Assembly: GCF_006542375.1 (NCBI RefSeq)
Contig: NZ_CP038143.1
Span: forward strand, 868,001 to 932,000
Reading direction: 5' to 3'
DNA: 64,000 nt
From: Oecophyllibacter saccharovorans
GTDB taxonomy: Bacteria; Pseudomonadota; Alphaproteobacteria; Acetobacterales; Acetobacteraceae
Position numbers and translations under genes: made by a program. Numbering within the stretch: position 1 is the first letter of the stretch; each line of letters starts with the position of its first letter. The notes under the pieces were generated by a model, which was not told the DNA's origin, ran no database searches, and saw only the letters and a program-made list of their open reading frames with translations. Below are positions 51,628 to 59,808 of this stretch, one piece after another.

Positions 51628-53024
51628 GGCAGCGTGTCTCCTGCCTGGAGAGGGGGTATTTGCCGCATGCGTGCATGCATCTTCCGAAGCAGCCTCGCTG
51701 TGCGCTGCCAGAAGCACAGCAGCAGAAGCATGGACGCACTGACAGAAGCCCAGGCGGCACCATCAATGCCGTCCTGGCGCACGAGCAGGTAGAGCAGGGG
51801 CACGTAGAGGAAGAGGACGGCCAGGCGAGTATGAAACACATGAGCGGCCTGGTTCATCACCAGCAGAACCGGTTCCATCGGCACTGTCGCGACATCGATC
51901 AGCACACTCAGCGCCAGCAGGGTGATCAACCTTCTGCCACCTGCAAAATGGTGGTGCAGCATGTAATCCAGCAGAGGCGCGCCGGCTGCGAGGGCCAGCA
52001 GGAGGATGAGCCCTGCTGCCAGAAGAATGCCGCGCAGGAGAAGCAGGACCGTTTTGCGGAAACCCCGCCAGTCATTCTTGTCACGCAGCTGGACGAACTC
52101 CGGATAGAGTGCAGGAGTGAGAACGCTGGCAGGCTTTGCCAGGGCGCGGGTGATCTGCGAGGCTACCCGGAACACAGCAACCTCTGCCGCACCCAGCCAG
52201 GCGCCGATCAGCAGGGTGGAAAGCTGCCTGGTCAGCGCACTCAGAAAATTGCCTGAACTGACGCTGAACGTGAATTTCCAGAAAGTCGCCCAGTCGGGGT
52301 GTGGTGCCCGACCTCTTTCAGTCCACGGTCCCTGCCAGAGCAGGACGGGAGAAAAGCGGCGGTTCAGCCGGCGGCGCAGCAGATGCAGGCCACTCAGGGT
52401 GGAAAGCAGGAAAAGAAAGACCTGCATAGCGCACCAGACCAGAAGGAAGAACGTTAGCCCTTGATGGGTCTTCCAGCCGATGAAGCAGCCGAGGGTACGC
52501 AGGCAGGTGCCGGCGAACTCGACGCTTGTGGTCGTCCTGAAGCTGTCGAACAGACGCATGATGCCAATGGCCCAGCCCGTGTTCATGATCAGCACGACTG
52601 GCGTGCAGAGCAGGCCCAGGGTGGCCAGATGGGGGGACCATCCCAACAGGGGCGCGCACAGGCCTATGCCGGCGGCCCCGAGCAGCGCGCCTGCCAGTCC
52701 GCTCGCCCAGTCCGTCTGCATGGCCACAGCTGCGAGCCGCTGCACAGTTGCAGCTTTTCCGCGTTCATGGGGGGCGGTGGCGAAGTGGAGAAGCGCTTTC
52801 CAGGACTGCAGATGCGTGATGCTGGAGACGAGGGAAAGATAGCTGGTCAGAAGCAGCATTTCCCCGAAGCCGCCCAGCCCCAGGGCCTGCACGCACCAGG
52901 GAACGTAGATGAAGCTGCACAGGGCATTGAGCGCCTGCTCCAGCACGACGAAGGACGCGTTGCCCATGATACGCGACAGAGGGGTCGAGGCTGTGGGACA
53001 GGAAGGAGACCGGGAGGCAGACAT
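51624..53024 (-). CDS. Wzx-like polysaccharide flippase / MOP-family transporter (copy 2)
   Basis: A 466-residue polytopic inner-membrane protein with twelve or more hydrophobic helices. The start (SFVVLEQALNALCSFIYVPWCVQALGLGGFGEMLLLTSYLSLVSSITHLQSWKALLHF) parallels copy 1 (GAFGVLTLISSYALSVTAFGSFQSWQVVLHY), so they are distant paralogues. The middle has NFLSALTRQLSTLLIGAWLGAAEVAVFRVASQITRALAKPASVLTPALYPEF, a family-typical segment. It follows the GT4 by 3 bp and is coupled to the next gene by ATGA, so it probably exports the product of that GT4. Confidence 0.82.
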   Translation of the reverse strand: MSASRSPSCPTASTPLSRIMGNASFVVLEQALNALCSFIYVPWCVQALGLGGFGEMLLLTSYLSLVSSITHLQSWKALLHFATAPHERGKAATVQRLAAVAMQTDWASGLAGALLGAAGIGLCAPLLGWSPHLATLGLLCTPVVLIMNTGWAIGIMRLFDSFRTTTSVEFAGTCLRTLGCFIGWKTHQGLTFFLLVWCAMQVFLFLLSTLSGLHLLRRRLNRRFSPVLLWQGPWTERGRAPHPDWATFWKFTFSVSSGNFLSALTRQLSTLLIGAWLGAAEVAVFRVASQITRALAKPASVLTPALYPEFVQLRDKNDWRGFRKTVLLLLRGILLAAGLILLLALAAGAPLLDYMLHHHFAGGRRLITLLALSVLIDVATVPMEPVLLVMNQAAHVFHTRLAVLFLYVPLLYLLVRQDGIDGAAWASVSASMLLLLCFWQRTARLLRKMHARMRQIPPLQAGDTLP

Positions 53025-53027
53025 GTT

Positions 53028-54131
53028 TCAGGCAGGTCTCTTCCATCTGGCCTGCCGCGCGATTTCCTCCACCCGTGTCAGCACCTGGCGCCCATGGGTT
53101 TCAAAGGCGGCAGGACTGAAATTCCCTCGTGCCAACGCCTGCCCCGCCTGCCCGCAGCTTGCCAGCAGGTGCGGCTGGGTAAAGAGGTGTTCGAGCGTCG
53201 TGCAGATGGCTGTTTCAAGATCCCCTTTGAGCACGAAGCCTGTCCGGCCGTCGCGCAGGCTGGCCTGCAGCTCCCCGACCGGCGTGGCCATGACCGGCAG
53301 CCCTGCAGCCATGGCTTCATGGGCTGCCAGGCACAGCCCCTCATAGCGCGATGGCTGGACGTAGAGATGCAGGCTTTCCAGAAAGGGCCCGACATGGCGC
53401 AGGGCACCGACGAGCCTGACGTTCTGCTCCAGTTTCAGGGTGCGGATCTGTGCTTCCAGCGCGTCACGTTCAGGTCCGTCGCCTGCCAGGGACAGATGAA
53501 GGCGTGCGGCCAGATCGGGGCGGTGTTCGCGAAACTGGACCAGGGCCTTAAGAAGGCGATCGTAATTCTTCACTTTATGCAGGCGTCCGACGCTGCCCAG
53601 GCGCAGCACCCCCTGGCCCTGCCAGTAGCCTGGCACGCTGCTTTCCATGTCACAGCGCAGAAGGGGCCAGGTCATGACCCGGTCAGCCGGCAGGTGCATC
53701 TTCGTGCGCAGATAGCTCCCCAGCATGGGGGAGTCGCCGATCCACAGCTGTGACATGCGGCTCATGGCCAGCATGGAGGGACGCACAGCAGCGCTGTGTT
53801 TCCAGCTGACGACGGGAATATTCAGCAGACGGCCTGCGATCTGGCCCAGAGCGGTCGCACGGGTGAGCGAGGTCCAGATGACATCCGGCCTGCGCGCGCG
53901 CAAGTGCTTGAGCAATCCGTGGAGAGTCGGGATGAAAAAACGGCGCGGATTGGCCAGCAGGTGGCAGGGAATGTTGGCTTCTGCCAGGCGCGGTGCCGTG
54001 CCCATGTCCTTGGGCTCGCAGGCGGTAAGGTCCACCTCGTGGCCGTGGCGTTCAAAGAAGCGGACCAGGTCGGGGATGACAAATTCAGCACCACCACTGT
54101 CCAGGCTCGAGACGAGATAGTGAATTCTCAT
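53028..54131 (-). CDS. Glycosyltransferase family 4 (copy B)
   Basis: A 367-residue GT-B glycosyltransferase, paralogue of the gene at 46593-47768. Key segments: SSLDSGGAEFVIPDLVRFFERHGHEVDLTACEPKDM at the start, GSVGRLHKVKNYDRLLKAL, LAGDGPERDALEAQIRTL, and EGLCLAAHEAMAAGLPVMAT with the paired Glu of family GT4. First gene of a three-gene operon with flippase copy 2 and the glycerophosphotransferase-like gene. Its promoter lies in the 284-bp gap up to the CHAD-like gene, which also contains a T-rich stretch (54342-54358). Confidence 0.88.
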   Translation of the reverse strand: MRIHYLVSSLDSGGAEFVIPDLVRFFERHGHEVDLTACEPKDMGTAPRLAEANIPCHLLANPRRFFIPTLHGLLKHLRARRPDVIWTSLTRATALGQIAGRLLNIPVVSWKHSAAVRPSMLAMSRMSQLWIGDSPMLGSYLRTKMHLPADRVMTWPLLRCDMESSVPGYWQGQGVLRLGSVGRLHKVKNYDRLLKALVQFREHRPDLAARLHLSLAGDGPERDALEAQIRTLKLEQNVRLVGALRHVGPFLESLHLYVQPSRYEGLCLAAHEAMAAGLPVMATPVGELQASLRDGRTGFVLKGDLETAICTTLEHLFTQPHLLASCGQAGQALARGNFSPAAFETHGRQVLTRVEEIARQARWKRPA

Positions 54132-54415
54132 GAACAGAGTCTCATGGCAGGGGCTGAGCGGCTCCTTTGTGTTTTGGTTTCCCGGTGGGACAGTGTTTAA
54201 GGGTTTATGTGCCGCAAGCTTGGGGGCTGACCAAGGAGAAAGATCAGTCCCACGGGGAAGGAGGCCTGGTTGGTAGGCGCCGGATGGGCCTTTAAGGGGT
54301 GGAAAGCCGGAGCGCGACTAAACCCTGGCCGCTTCTCTCTTTTTTTATTTAATTGTTTTCGGCGTCTCAGATTTCTAGAGGACGTGAAGATGATTTCAGG
54401 TAGGAGAAGCCGCAA

Positions 54416-55357
54416 TTGGCTCAGTTATGGCGACCATTGATGCGTCAGTCAGTGAAGTCCCTTCTGGCGTCCTGCGGTGTCAGCAGTGAAAAGGATAGGC
54501 TCAGGCGCATGGAACAGGTCCTGGCCAACCCGCCTTATCCGCGCGAAGCTCTTGATACGCTTTTTCAGCATATTCTTCTTGATGACGTTCCCCATCCGGA
54601 GACCCCTCTGCCAGCCACGACGCTGCCTGTCTGCACCTCTCGGGAAATCGAGGAAGGGTACCGGCTCAGCTGGCAGCTTCTGGTGCGTGGGTTTGATCGC
54701 CGGCGTTTCCGCCGGCTGGTGGCCAGGATTGCCCTGACAGGCCAGGCCACCGCGCGTGAACGCCAGGCGTTCAAGGATGTCAGAGCCCGGTGCAAGCACA
54801 TGCGTTTCGCCTGTGCCAATTTTGACCGCAAGCATCACTATCCCCTCCTGTTGCAGGGCGTGACGGTGCTGATGGGCAATATGCAGGATGCCTTCAAGCA
54901 TCACGATCGCCTGCGTACACTTAGCTATGGCCTTACATTATGGCTCATGCTCGGCAGCGGGCCTTTCGCACTGTTCATGCAGGCTTTGCTCGATTTTGAG
55001 CCGGCAACGCCGGAAGATGTGAAGGATTACCAGCAGCGGGAAAACCATAAGCTGCAGGCGGTGCTGGACAGCCAGGCGCACCTGACCGGGCACGAATTTC
55101 ATACCTTGCGCAAGTTCATCAGCCGCCGTGTGGCTTTTAACGATACGTTGCGTACACTGCGCCCAGACCCCGCGCTTCATCAACTCTCGGAATGCCTGGC
55201 TACCCTTAATGGCATGATGGGGGAAAAGCATGACGAGCTGGTGGAGAAAAGCCTGCATGGCACCCAGAACTACCGGCAGGACCGTTTCGCGCCGCCTGCG
55301 GAAATCGTCAGCCGTCTGAAGGAATTCCTGCAGGCCTCAGTGGATGGGAAGTCCTGA
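54416..55357 (+). CDS. Helical cytosolic protein, possibly CHAD-like
   Basis: A 313-residue protein of unknown role, rich in Arg, His, Leu and Gln and entirely helical by composition, without signal peptide or membrane span. Segments at about 225-243 (GHEFHTLRKFISRRVAFND) and 264-276 (LNGMMGEKHDELV) recall the HxLRxxxKRLR and LGxxxD motifs of CHAD domains, which bind polyphosphate; an earlier pair (RARCKHMRFACANFD, LLQGVTVLMGNMQDAFKHHD, residues 123-164) may be the first half of the repeat. The resemblance is weak. The TTG at 54416 has AGGAG 9 nt upstream and is a better start than ATG 54440, which has none. Convergent with the tandem kinase gene, 20 bp apart. Confidence 0.55.
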   Translation: MAQLWRPLMRQSVKSLLASCGVSSEKDRLRRMEQVLANPPYPREALDTLFQHILLDDVPHPETPLPATTLPVCTSREIEEGYRLSWQLLVRGFDRRRFRRLVARIALTGQATARERQAFKDVRARCKHMRFACANFDRKHHYPLLLQGVTVLMGNMQDAFKHHDRLRTLSYGLTLWLMLGSGPFALFMQALLDFEPATPEDVKDYQQRENHKLQAVLDSQAHLTGHEFHTLRKFISRRVAFNDTLRTLRPDPALHQLSECLATLNGMMGEKHDELVEKSLHGTQNYRQDRFAPPAEIVSRLKEFLQASVDGKS

Positions 55358-55377
55358 AGAAAGCCTGTGGGTTCAGC

Positions 55378-56859
55378 TCAGAGCGGGCCCGTCAGAGCGT
55401 GCTGGCGCAGGGCTTCACTGACCTGACGCTTGACTTCCTTGTAAGGCGCGCGGCTGTCGATGACCACACGTGGCGCTTCATTGTAGCGCAGCCGGGACAT
55501 GACCGAAGTTTTGATACGCAATGCTTCAAGATCATGATCGGGTTTGCGGCGCTGAGCCGTTTCAGGATCAATGTCGAGATGCACGACAAGGTCGGGGCGG
55601 CGGGCGGCCATGCGCTGGTAAAGCCTGCGTTCGACGGCGGCCAGTCGCTGGATGAGGGGATTGTCGCTTGTCGCAGCAGACAGCCCAGGGCCATCGCATT
55701 GAGCTGGAATTTCCATCTGCGGGTACCGGTCTGTGATGACCATTTCTCCCCGTGCTGCTGCGCGCTGGATCTGCCGGAAACGACGATAGCGCAGCAGAGA
55801 GAAGGCGAACACGACCAGAGCGGTCGGTAGGTCGGGGATCTTCTCCCCGCGGGTACGGGTCGTTTTGGCGCGCTTGCCAAGCTTGTGCTCCAGAACAGGG
55901 CCGATGAAAGGCAACCTGCCGATGCGCCGCCCGAGATCGCCTGAGCCGAGTCCCAGATAACCGTAACGCGTCGGGCGGCTCTGGCCGATTTCCGTCACCA
56001 GTTCCCGGCTCAGGCTGGACTTGCCGCTGCCGTCGCAACCAACCAGGGCGATAACGGCCCCGCGCGGCGTGGGGAGGGACTTTTCCTGGGGCACCTTCCC
56101 GTAGACCTTCATGACGCCCAGGGCTGCCTGGCTTGCCGCTGCCACCACCTCCTTGAGAGGTGCACGCGTATCGAGGTCGATGATGGGCGCATTTCTGAAG
56201 CGCAGACGGGGAACATCGCGGATCTTCGCGGCGAGCTTGACCGGATCATGATCGGGCTTGCGGGCAAAAGCTGTTTCGGGATCCACATTCAACCGGATAA
56301 CCAGATCCGGCGGAAAGGCATCCATCCTGGCGAAAGCGCGGGTTTCCAGCGCGGTCAGAAAGGGTGTCAGCCATCCTGTCTGGGGGGCGCGACTGAAATA
56401 AGGGCCATCCATGGGACCGGGGCAGGCGATCTGTGGATACCGGTCTGCCAGGATGGCATAGCCCGCGGCATTATAGGCCCGCATGCGCCAGAAGCGGACT
56501 GTCCGCCGTATGACAAACAGGAAGTTGACGAGGGCGCCGAGCGGGCTGAAGCCTTTTTCCTTCTTGCGCTTCGTCTCACGGGCAGAGCGCGCGGCGATAT
56601 GATTTCCAAGCACGGGAAGCTTGAAGAGCGCGCGTCCGAGATTGCCGGCCTGCTTGCCCAGATGGCACTGTCTGGTCGGATATATGGGCTGCAAGATCTT
56701 CAGTAATTCCTCGCAGACTGTCGATTTTCCACTTCCGTCGCATCCGACGACAGCGATGACTGGTGCTTTTCGGCCGGGCAGGCGCTTGCTGGGCAGTACA
56801 GAGTCCGGAAAAGCACCAGCGGAGCGGAGCGGCGTCCGGGCGGCAGAAGGCATGGGCAT
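55378..56859 (-). CDS. Tandem-duplicated thymidylate-kinase-like P-loop protein
   Basis: A 493-residue protein made of two similar kinase-like domains. Walker A is GCDGSGKST at 39-47 in the first and GCDGSGKSS at 274-282 in the second. ADRYPQ (138-143) and TDRYPQ (376-381) match the DRY motif of dTMP kinases; PDLVIRLNVDPETAFARKPDHD (184-205) and PDLVVHLDIDPETAQRRKPDHD (422-443) match each other almost residue for residue. The repeat period is about 238 residues, with a linker near 250-265. Between the Walker A and the DRY motif each copy has a basic, partly hydrophobic insert (KRKKEKGFSPLGALVNFLFVIRR; then RTRGEKIPDLPTALVVFAFSLLRYRR). dTMP kinases are single-domain and about 210 long, so this is likely a different nucleotide or sugar kinase linked to polysaccharide synthesis. 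Confidence 0.75.
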   Translation of the reverse strand: MPMPSAARTPLRSAGAFPDSVLPSKRLPGRKAPVIAVVGCDGSGKSTVCEELLKILQPIYPTRQCHLGKQAGNLGRALFKLPVLGNHIAARSARETKRKKEKGFSPLGALVNFLFVIRRTVRFWRMRAYNAAGYAILADRYPQIACPGPMDGPYFSRAPQTGWLTPFLTALETRAFARMDAFPPDLVIRLNVDPETAFARKPDHDPVKLAAKIRDVPRLRFRNAPIIDLDTRAPLKEVVAAASQAALGVMKVYGKVPQEKSLPTPRGAVIALVGCDGSGKSSLSRELVTEIGQSRPTRYGYLGLGSGDLGRRIGRLPFIGPVLEHKLGKRAKTTRTRGEKIPDLPTALVVFAFSLLRYRRFRQIQRAAARGEMVITDRYPQMEIPAQCDGPGLSAATSDNPLIQRLAAVERRLYQRMAARRPDLVVHLDIDPETAQRRKPDHDLEALRIKTSVMSRLRYNEAPRVVIDSRAPYKEVKRQVSEALRQHALTGPL

Positions 56860-57231
56860 ATGAAAAGCTCAGTTGGAGGTGAAAAGAGATTTTCTGAAGA
56901 AATCCTTCGGAAAAGGCAGCGGACATTACAGCAGCCTACCTCCGCGGCCGCTCCAGGTGCTCGGTTCTAAAGCCATTCCGGCAACACAGCTCTCCACGCT
57001 AGCATGGAACAGGCTGGAATATCCAATATGAATACCTATATAGCAGCGTGTTATTCTTAAATACCTGGAACTGATCTGCTGTTTACCAAGACTGCTTCTG
57101 AAAAAGCCATGAAAGCCCTGGAAAAGCATCGCAGACCAGCTTTCCAGGCCCGCTTCAGCCTGAAGGGCAGCTTGGGTCCCGGCGCTTCTGAAACCTGACA
57201 AATCATTTTTCTGGATGGATCAACCAGGTCA
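56860..57231. other. 372-bp gap between the tandem kinase gene and tRNA-Lys
   Basis: No gene is recognised. It includes an AT-rich segment at 57013-57063, an imperfect inverted repeat built from CTGGAAAAGC and GCTTTCCAG (57117-57149), and the near-palindrome CTTCAGCCTGAAG (57154-57166). These may end the tRNA transcript or be remains of older sequence. The kinase gene's promoter should lie in its left part. Confidence 0.4.
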
Positions 57232-57307
<76 letters not shown>

Positions 57308-57389
57308 ATGACCGGGTTGATGGCCGCTTTTTATCAGCCACAGCCAGCGGCGACAAGGGGAGAAAAGCGAATTTGCGAATTTGCTGCCC

Positions 57390-58358
57390 TCAGCTTTCTT
57401 GTTTCAGGCGCTTCAACAGGTTCTCGAACTGATCGAGGGAGGAATAGCTGATTTTCAGCGTGCCTCTTTTGCCGTTGAAGCGAATCTGCGTTTTCAGGCC
57501 CAGCTCCTGGGAAAGATCGTCTTCCAGGCGCCGAATTTCCCTCTGGTCGCTTTTGGTCAGAGCCGGTTTCCGGGAGCTGGCCTGCTGCTTGCGGGCGGCG
57601 GCCACCAGGGCTTCAGTCTGCCGGACGTTGAGCCCTTTCTGCAGGACAGTCTGCATGGCCGCAGTCGCGTCAGGGTGGCTGAGCAAGGCGCGGGCGTGGC
57701 CTGCACTCAGCAGGCCGTTGCGCAGGTTGGCGCGCACGGCTTCCGGCAGGTTGAGCAGACGCAGGATATTGGTGACATGCGAGCGCGACTTGCCGACAGC
57801 ACCGGCCAGTTCCTCCTGTGTCAGGCTGTATTGCTGCAGGAGGCGTTGCAGGCCTTCCGCCTCTTCAACCGGGTTGAGGTCCGAACGCTGCAGGTTCTCC
57901 ACCAGCGCGGCGGCCATGGCATCGACATCATCGAGCTGGCGGATATGCACCGGTACTTCGTGCAGCCCTGCCATCTGGGCAGCGCGCCAGCGCCTCTCGC
58001 CTGCGATGATCTGGTACCCGCCGCGCCGGTCAGGGTCAGGACGCACAAGCAGGGGCTGCAGCACGCCCCGGGCGCGGATGGAGGCTGTCAGCTCTGCAAG
58101 GGGCTCAGCTTCCATGCTCTGGCGCGGCTGATAAGGGCTGGGCGTGAGCTGGTCCACCCCCAAGCTGCTGATCTGGGAGACGGGCGAGGCAATGCCCTGG
58201 GCGGAATTCACCCGCGAGGCACGGGCGAGATCGGGGGCCTGGTCGCCAAGCAGGGCTGCAAGACCGCGCCCTAGTCGCGTTGCCCCTGAGCGGGGTTTGT
58301 CAGTTCTGGTTTTGTCAGTTCGGGCATTGGCAGAAGGGGAGTCCGGTTTATGTCTCAT
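57390..58358 (-). CDS. parB: Chromosome-partitioning protein ParB
   Basis: A 322-residue CTP-dependent clamp that loads at parS and spreads along DNA. The CTP-binding part has PYQPRQ (75-80) and [12 protein letters not shown] (120-131); [16 protein letters not shown] (154-169) is box II; a helix-turn-helix follows (about 179-205, [27 protein letters not shown]). The C-terminus is the dimerisation domain. The first 35 residues are basic with a repeated RTDK-like pattern, produced by a short repeat in the DNA (TTTGTCAGTT twice near 58296-58320). It overlaps parA by 1 bp (TGATG). The window contains two parS sites for it. Confidence 0.96.
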   Translation of the reverse strand: MRHKPDSPSANARTDKTRTDKPRSGATRLGRGLAALLGDQAPDLARASRVNSAQGIASPVSQISSLGVDQLTPSPYQPRQSMEAEPLAELTASIRARGVLQPLLVRPDPDRRGGYQIIAGERRWRAAQMAGLHEVPVHIRQLDDVDAMAAALVENLQRSDLNPVEEAEGLQRLLQQYSLTQEELAGAVGKSRSHVTNILRLLNLPEAVRANLRNGLLSAGHARALLSHPDATAAMQTVLQKGLNVRQTEALVAAARKQQASSRKPALTKSDQREIRRLEDDLSQELGLKTQIRFNGKRGTLKISYSSLDQFENLLKRLKQES

Positions 58359-59140
58359 CAGAGGCCGCCTTTTCCGTGCTGGCGCTTGAGAAGTTCTTCA
58401 GCGAGGGCCTGATAAGCGCGCGCGCCGCTCGAATTGCGGTCGTATTCCAACACGGGCTTGCCATGACTCTGCGCTTCCGAAATGCGGATATTGCGGGGAA
58501 TCAGGGTATCGAGCACCTGCTCGCCGAAAAAGCTGCGCGCATCTTCAGCCACGAGGGCCGACAGGTTGTTGCGCCGGTCATACATGGTCAGCACGATGCC
58601 TTCGAGATGCAGATCGGCATTGAAGGCGCGCCTGACGCGTTCAATGGTGCGGACCAGCTGGCTGATGCCTTCAAGCGCGAAAAACTCGCATTGCAGCGGC
58701 ACCAGAACGCTTTGGGAAGCCACCAGTGCATTGAGTGTCAGCAAGCCGAGGCTCGGGGGGCAATCGATCAGGATGACGTCATACAGTCCCTCAATCATCT
58801 GAAGCGCGTCATGCAGGCGATATTCACGCCGATCGGCATCGATCATCTCCAGCTCTGCACCTGCCAGATCGGCATTGGCAGGCATGATGTCGAGCTGGGG
58901 CACATTGCTGGGCTGGGGAAGCGAGGTCGGTTCCTCTTCGCCCATCAGGGCGCTGTAACTGCCGCGTGCGCGCTGGTCGTAATCGATCCCCAATCCCGTG
59001 GAAGCATTCCCCTGCGGATCGAGATCGACCAGGAGCACGCGCCGATGCAGCGCCAGGGCGGCAGCAAGGTTAAGGCTGGTGGTGGTTTTACCCACGCCGC
59101 CTTTCTGATTGGCGATCGCGATGATGCGGGTGCTGCTCAC
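58358..59140 (-). CDS. parA: Chromosome-partitioning ATPase ParA
   Basis: A 260-residue deviant-Walker ATPase that moves ParB-parS complexes over the nucleoid. Walker A is KGGVGKTTT, A' is LLVDLDPQGNAST, and B is VILIDCPPSLGLLT. It lacks the N-terminal HTH of plasmid ParA proteins, so it is the chromosomal type Ib/Soj-like form. The start is GTG at 59140, overlapping the rsmG stop by 4 bp (GTGA). Confidence 0.97.
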   Translation of the reverse strand: MSSTRIIAIANQKGGVGKTTTSLNLAAALALHRRVLLVDLDPQGNASTGLGIDYDQRARGSYSALMGEEEPTSLPQPSNVPQLDIMPANADLAGAELEMIDADRREYRLHDALQMIEGLYDVILIDCPPSLGLLTLNALVASQSVLVPLQCEFFALEGISQLVRTIERVRRAFNADLHLEGIVLTMYDRRNNLSALVAEDARSFFGEQVLDTLIPRNIRISEAQSHGKPVLEYDRNSSGARAYQALAEELLKRQHGKGGL

Positions 59141-59808
59141 GTATGCTTCAAGCCACTGATTTCTAGAATGGTGCCGTCCGGATCAGTCCGGCTCTGAAAG
59201 ATCCTTTCGGACATGTGCCAGTCAGGGCGGGCTGCGGTCAACTCGTCTGCAGCCTTGCGCCCTTTCAGGAAAAGGCATTTTCCCTCCGGCTTGAGCAAAG
59301 GCGAAGCCCAGCCGAACAATGTGCCCAGAGGGGCCAGGGCACGGGCGGTGACATAGTCAGCGGGCGCCAGATGGCCTGCCGCCTGTTCGATACGTTCGGG
59401 GACAACCGTCACGTCCGCTTTGCAGATGCGCGCGGCCTCGCGCAGGAAGGCGCATTTGCGCTGGTCGGATTCGACCAGCGTGACCGGCGTGCGAAGCCCG
59501 TCCTTGCGGCAGGCAATCGCAATGATAAGCCCTGGAAAGCCCCCGCCTGAACCCAGATCGGTCACTGTGGCCCCTGGTGTGATGAGGGAAGCCAGCTGCA
59601 GGCTGTCCTCGATATGGCGGTGCCAGAGATTGGGCACGTCGCGCGGACTGACCAGATTGATGCGCTCGTTCCACTGCACCAGCAGCCCGGCAAAGGCTTC
59701 CAGCTGTGCAGACGTTTCAGCCGGGAGTTCGGAAACAGGAGGCAGGGGAAACGTTTCACGTGAAACATGCGTTCCGGACTCGTGGCTCAACACACTCTCC
59801 TCAGTCAT
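59137..59808 (-). CDS. rsmG: 16S rRNA (guanine-N7) methyltransferase RsmG
   Basis: A 223-residue enzyme that methylates G527 (E. coli numbering) of 16S rRNA using S-adenosylmethionine. The SAM loop [19 protein letters not shown] is unmistakable; RINLVSPRD and [11 protein letters not shown] before it and VTARALAPL after it are family motifs. Codons 13-18 (HVSRET) are spelled by the parS sequence. It overlaps mnmG (ATGA) and parA (GTGA), so the whole mnmG-rsmG-parA-parB row is translationally linked. Confidence 0.96.
   Translation of the reverse strand: MTEESVLSHESGTHVSRETFPLPPVSELPAETSAQLEAFAGLLVQWNERINLVSPRDVPNLWHRHIEDSLQLASLITPGATVTDLGSGGGFPGLIIAIACRKDGLRTPVTLVESDQRKCAFLREAARICKADVTVVPERIEQAAGHLAPADYVTARALAPLGTLFGWASPLLKPEGKCLFLKGRKAADELTAARPDWHMSERIFQSRTDPDGTILEISGLKHT
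59753..59766. promoter_or_regulatory. parS: parS centromere site (ParB-binding), right copy
   Basis: GTTTCACGTGAAAC is again perfect; on the minus strand it reads with a leading T as TGTTTCACGTGAAAC, 15 of 16 matches to the consensus. It lies inside rsmG near its start codon, the position where many bacteria carry a parS next to parAB. Distance to the proposed origin is about 24.5 kb, on the side opposite to the 3.24-kb copy. Confidence 0.92.

Noticed and set aside
56926-57201. 91-codon minus-strand ORF between the tandem kinase gene and tRNA-Lys
   Set aside because: No ribosome-binding site, no recognisable protein pattern, and it runs through inverted repeats and AT-rich DNA.
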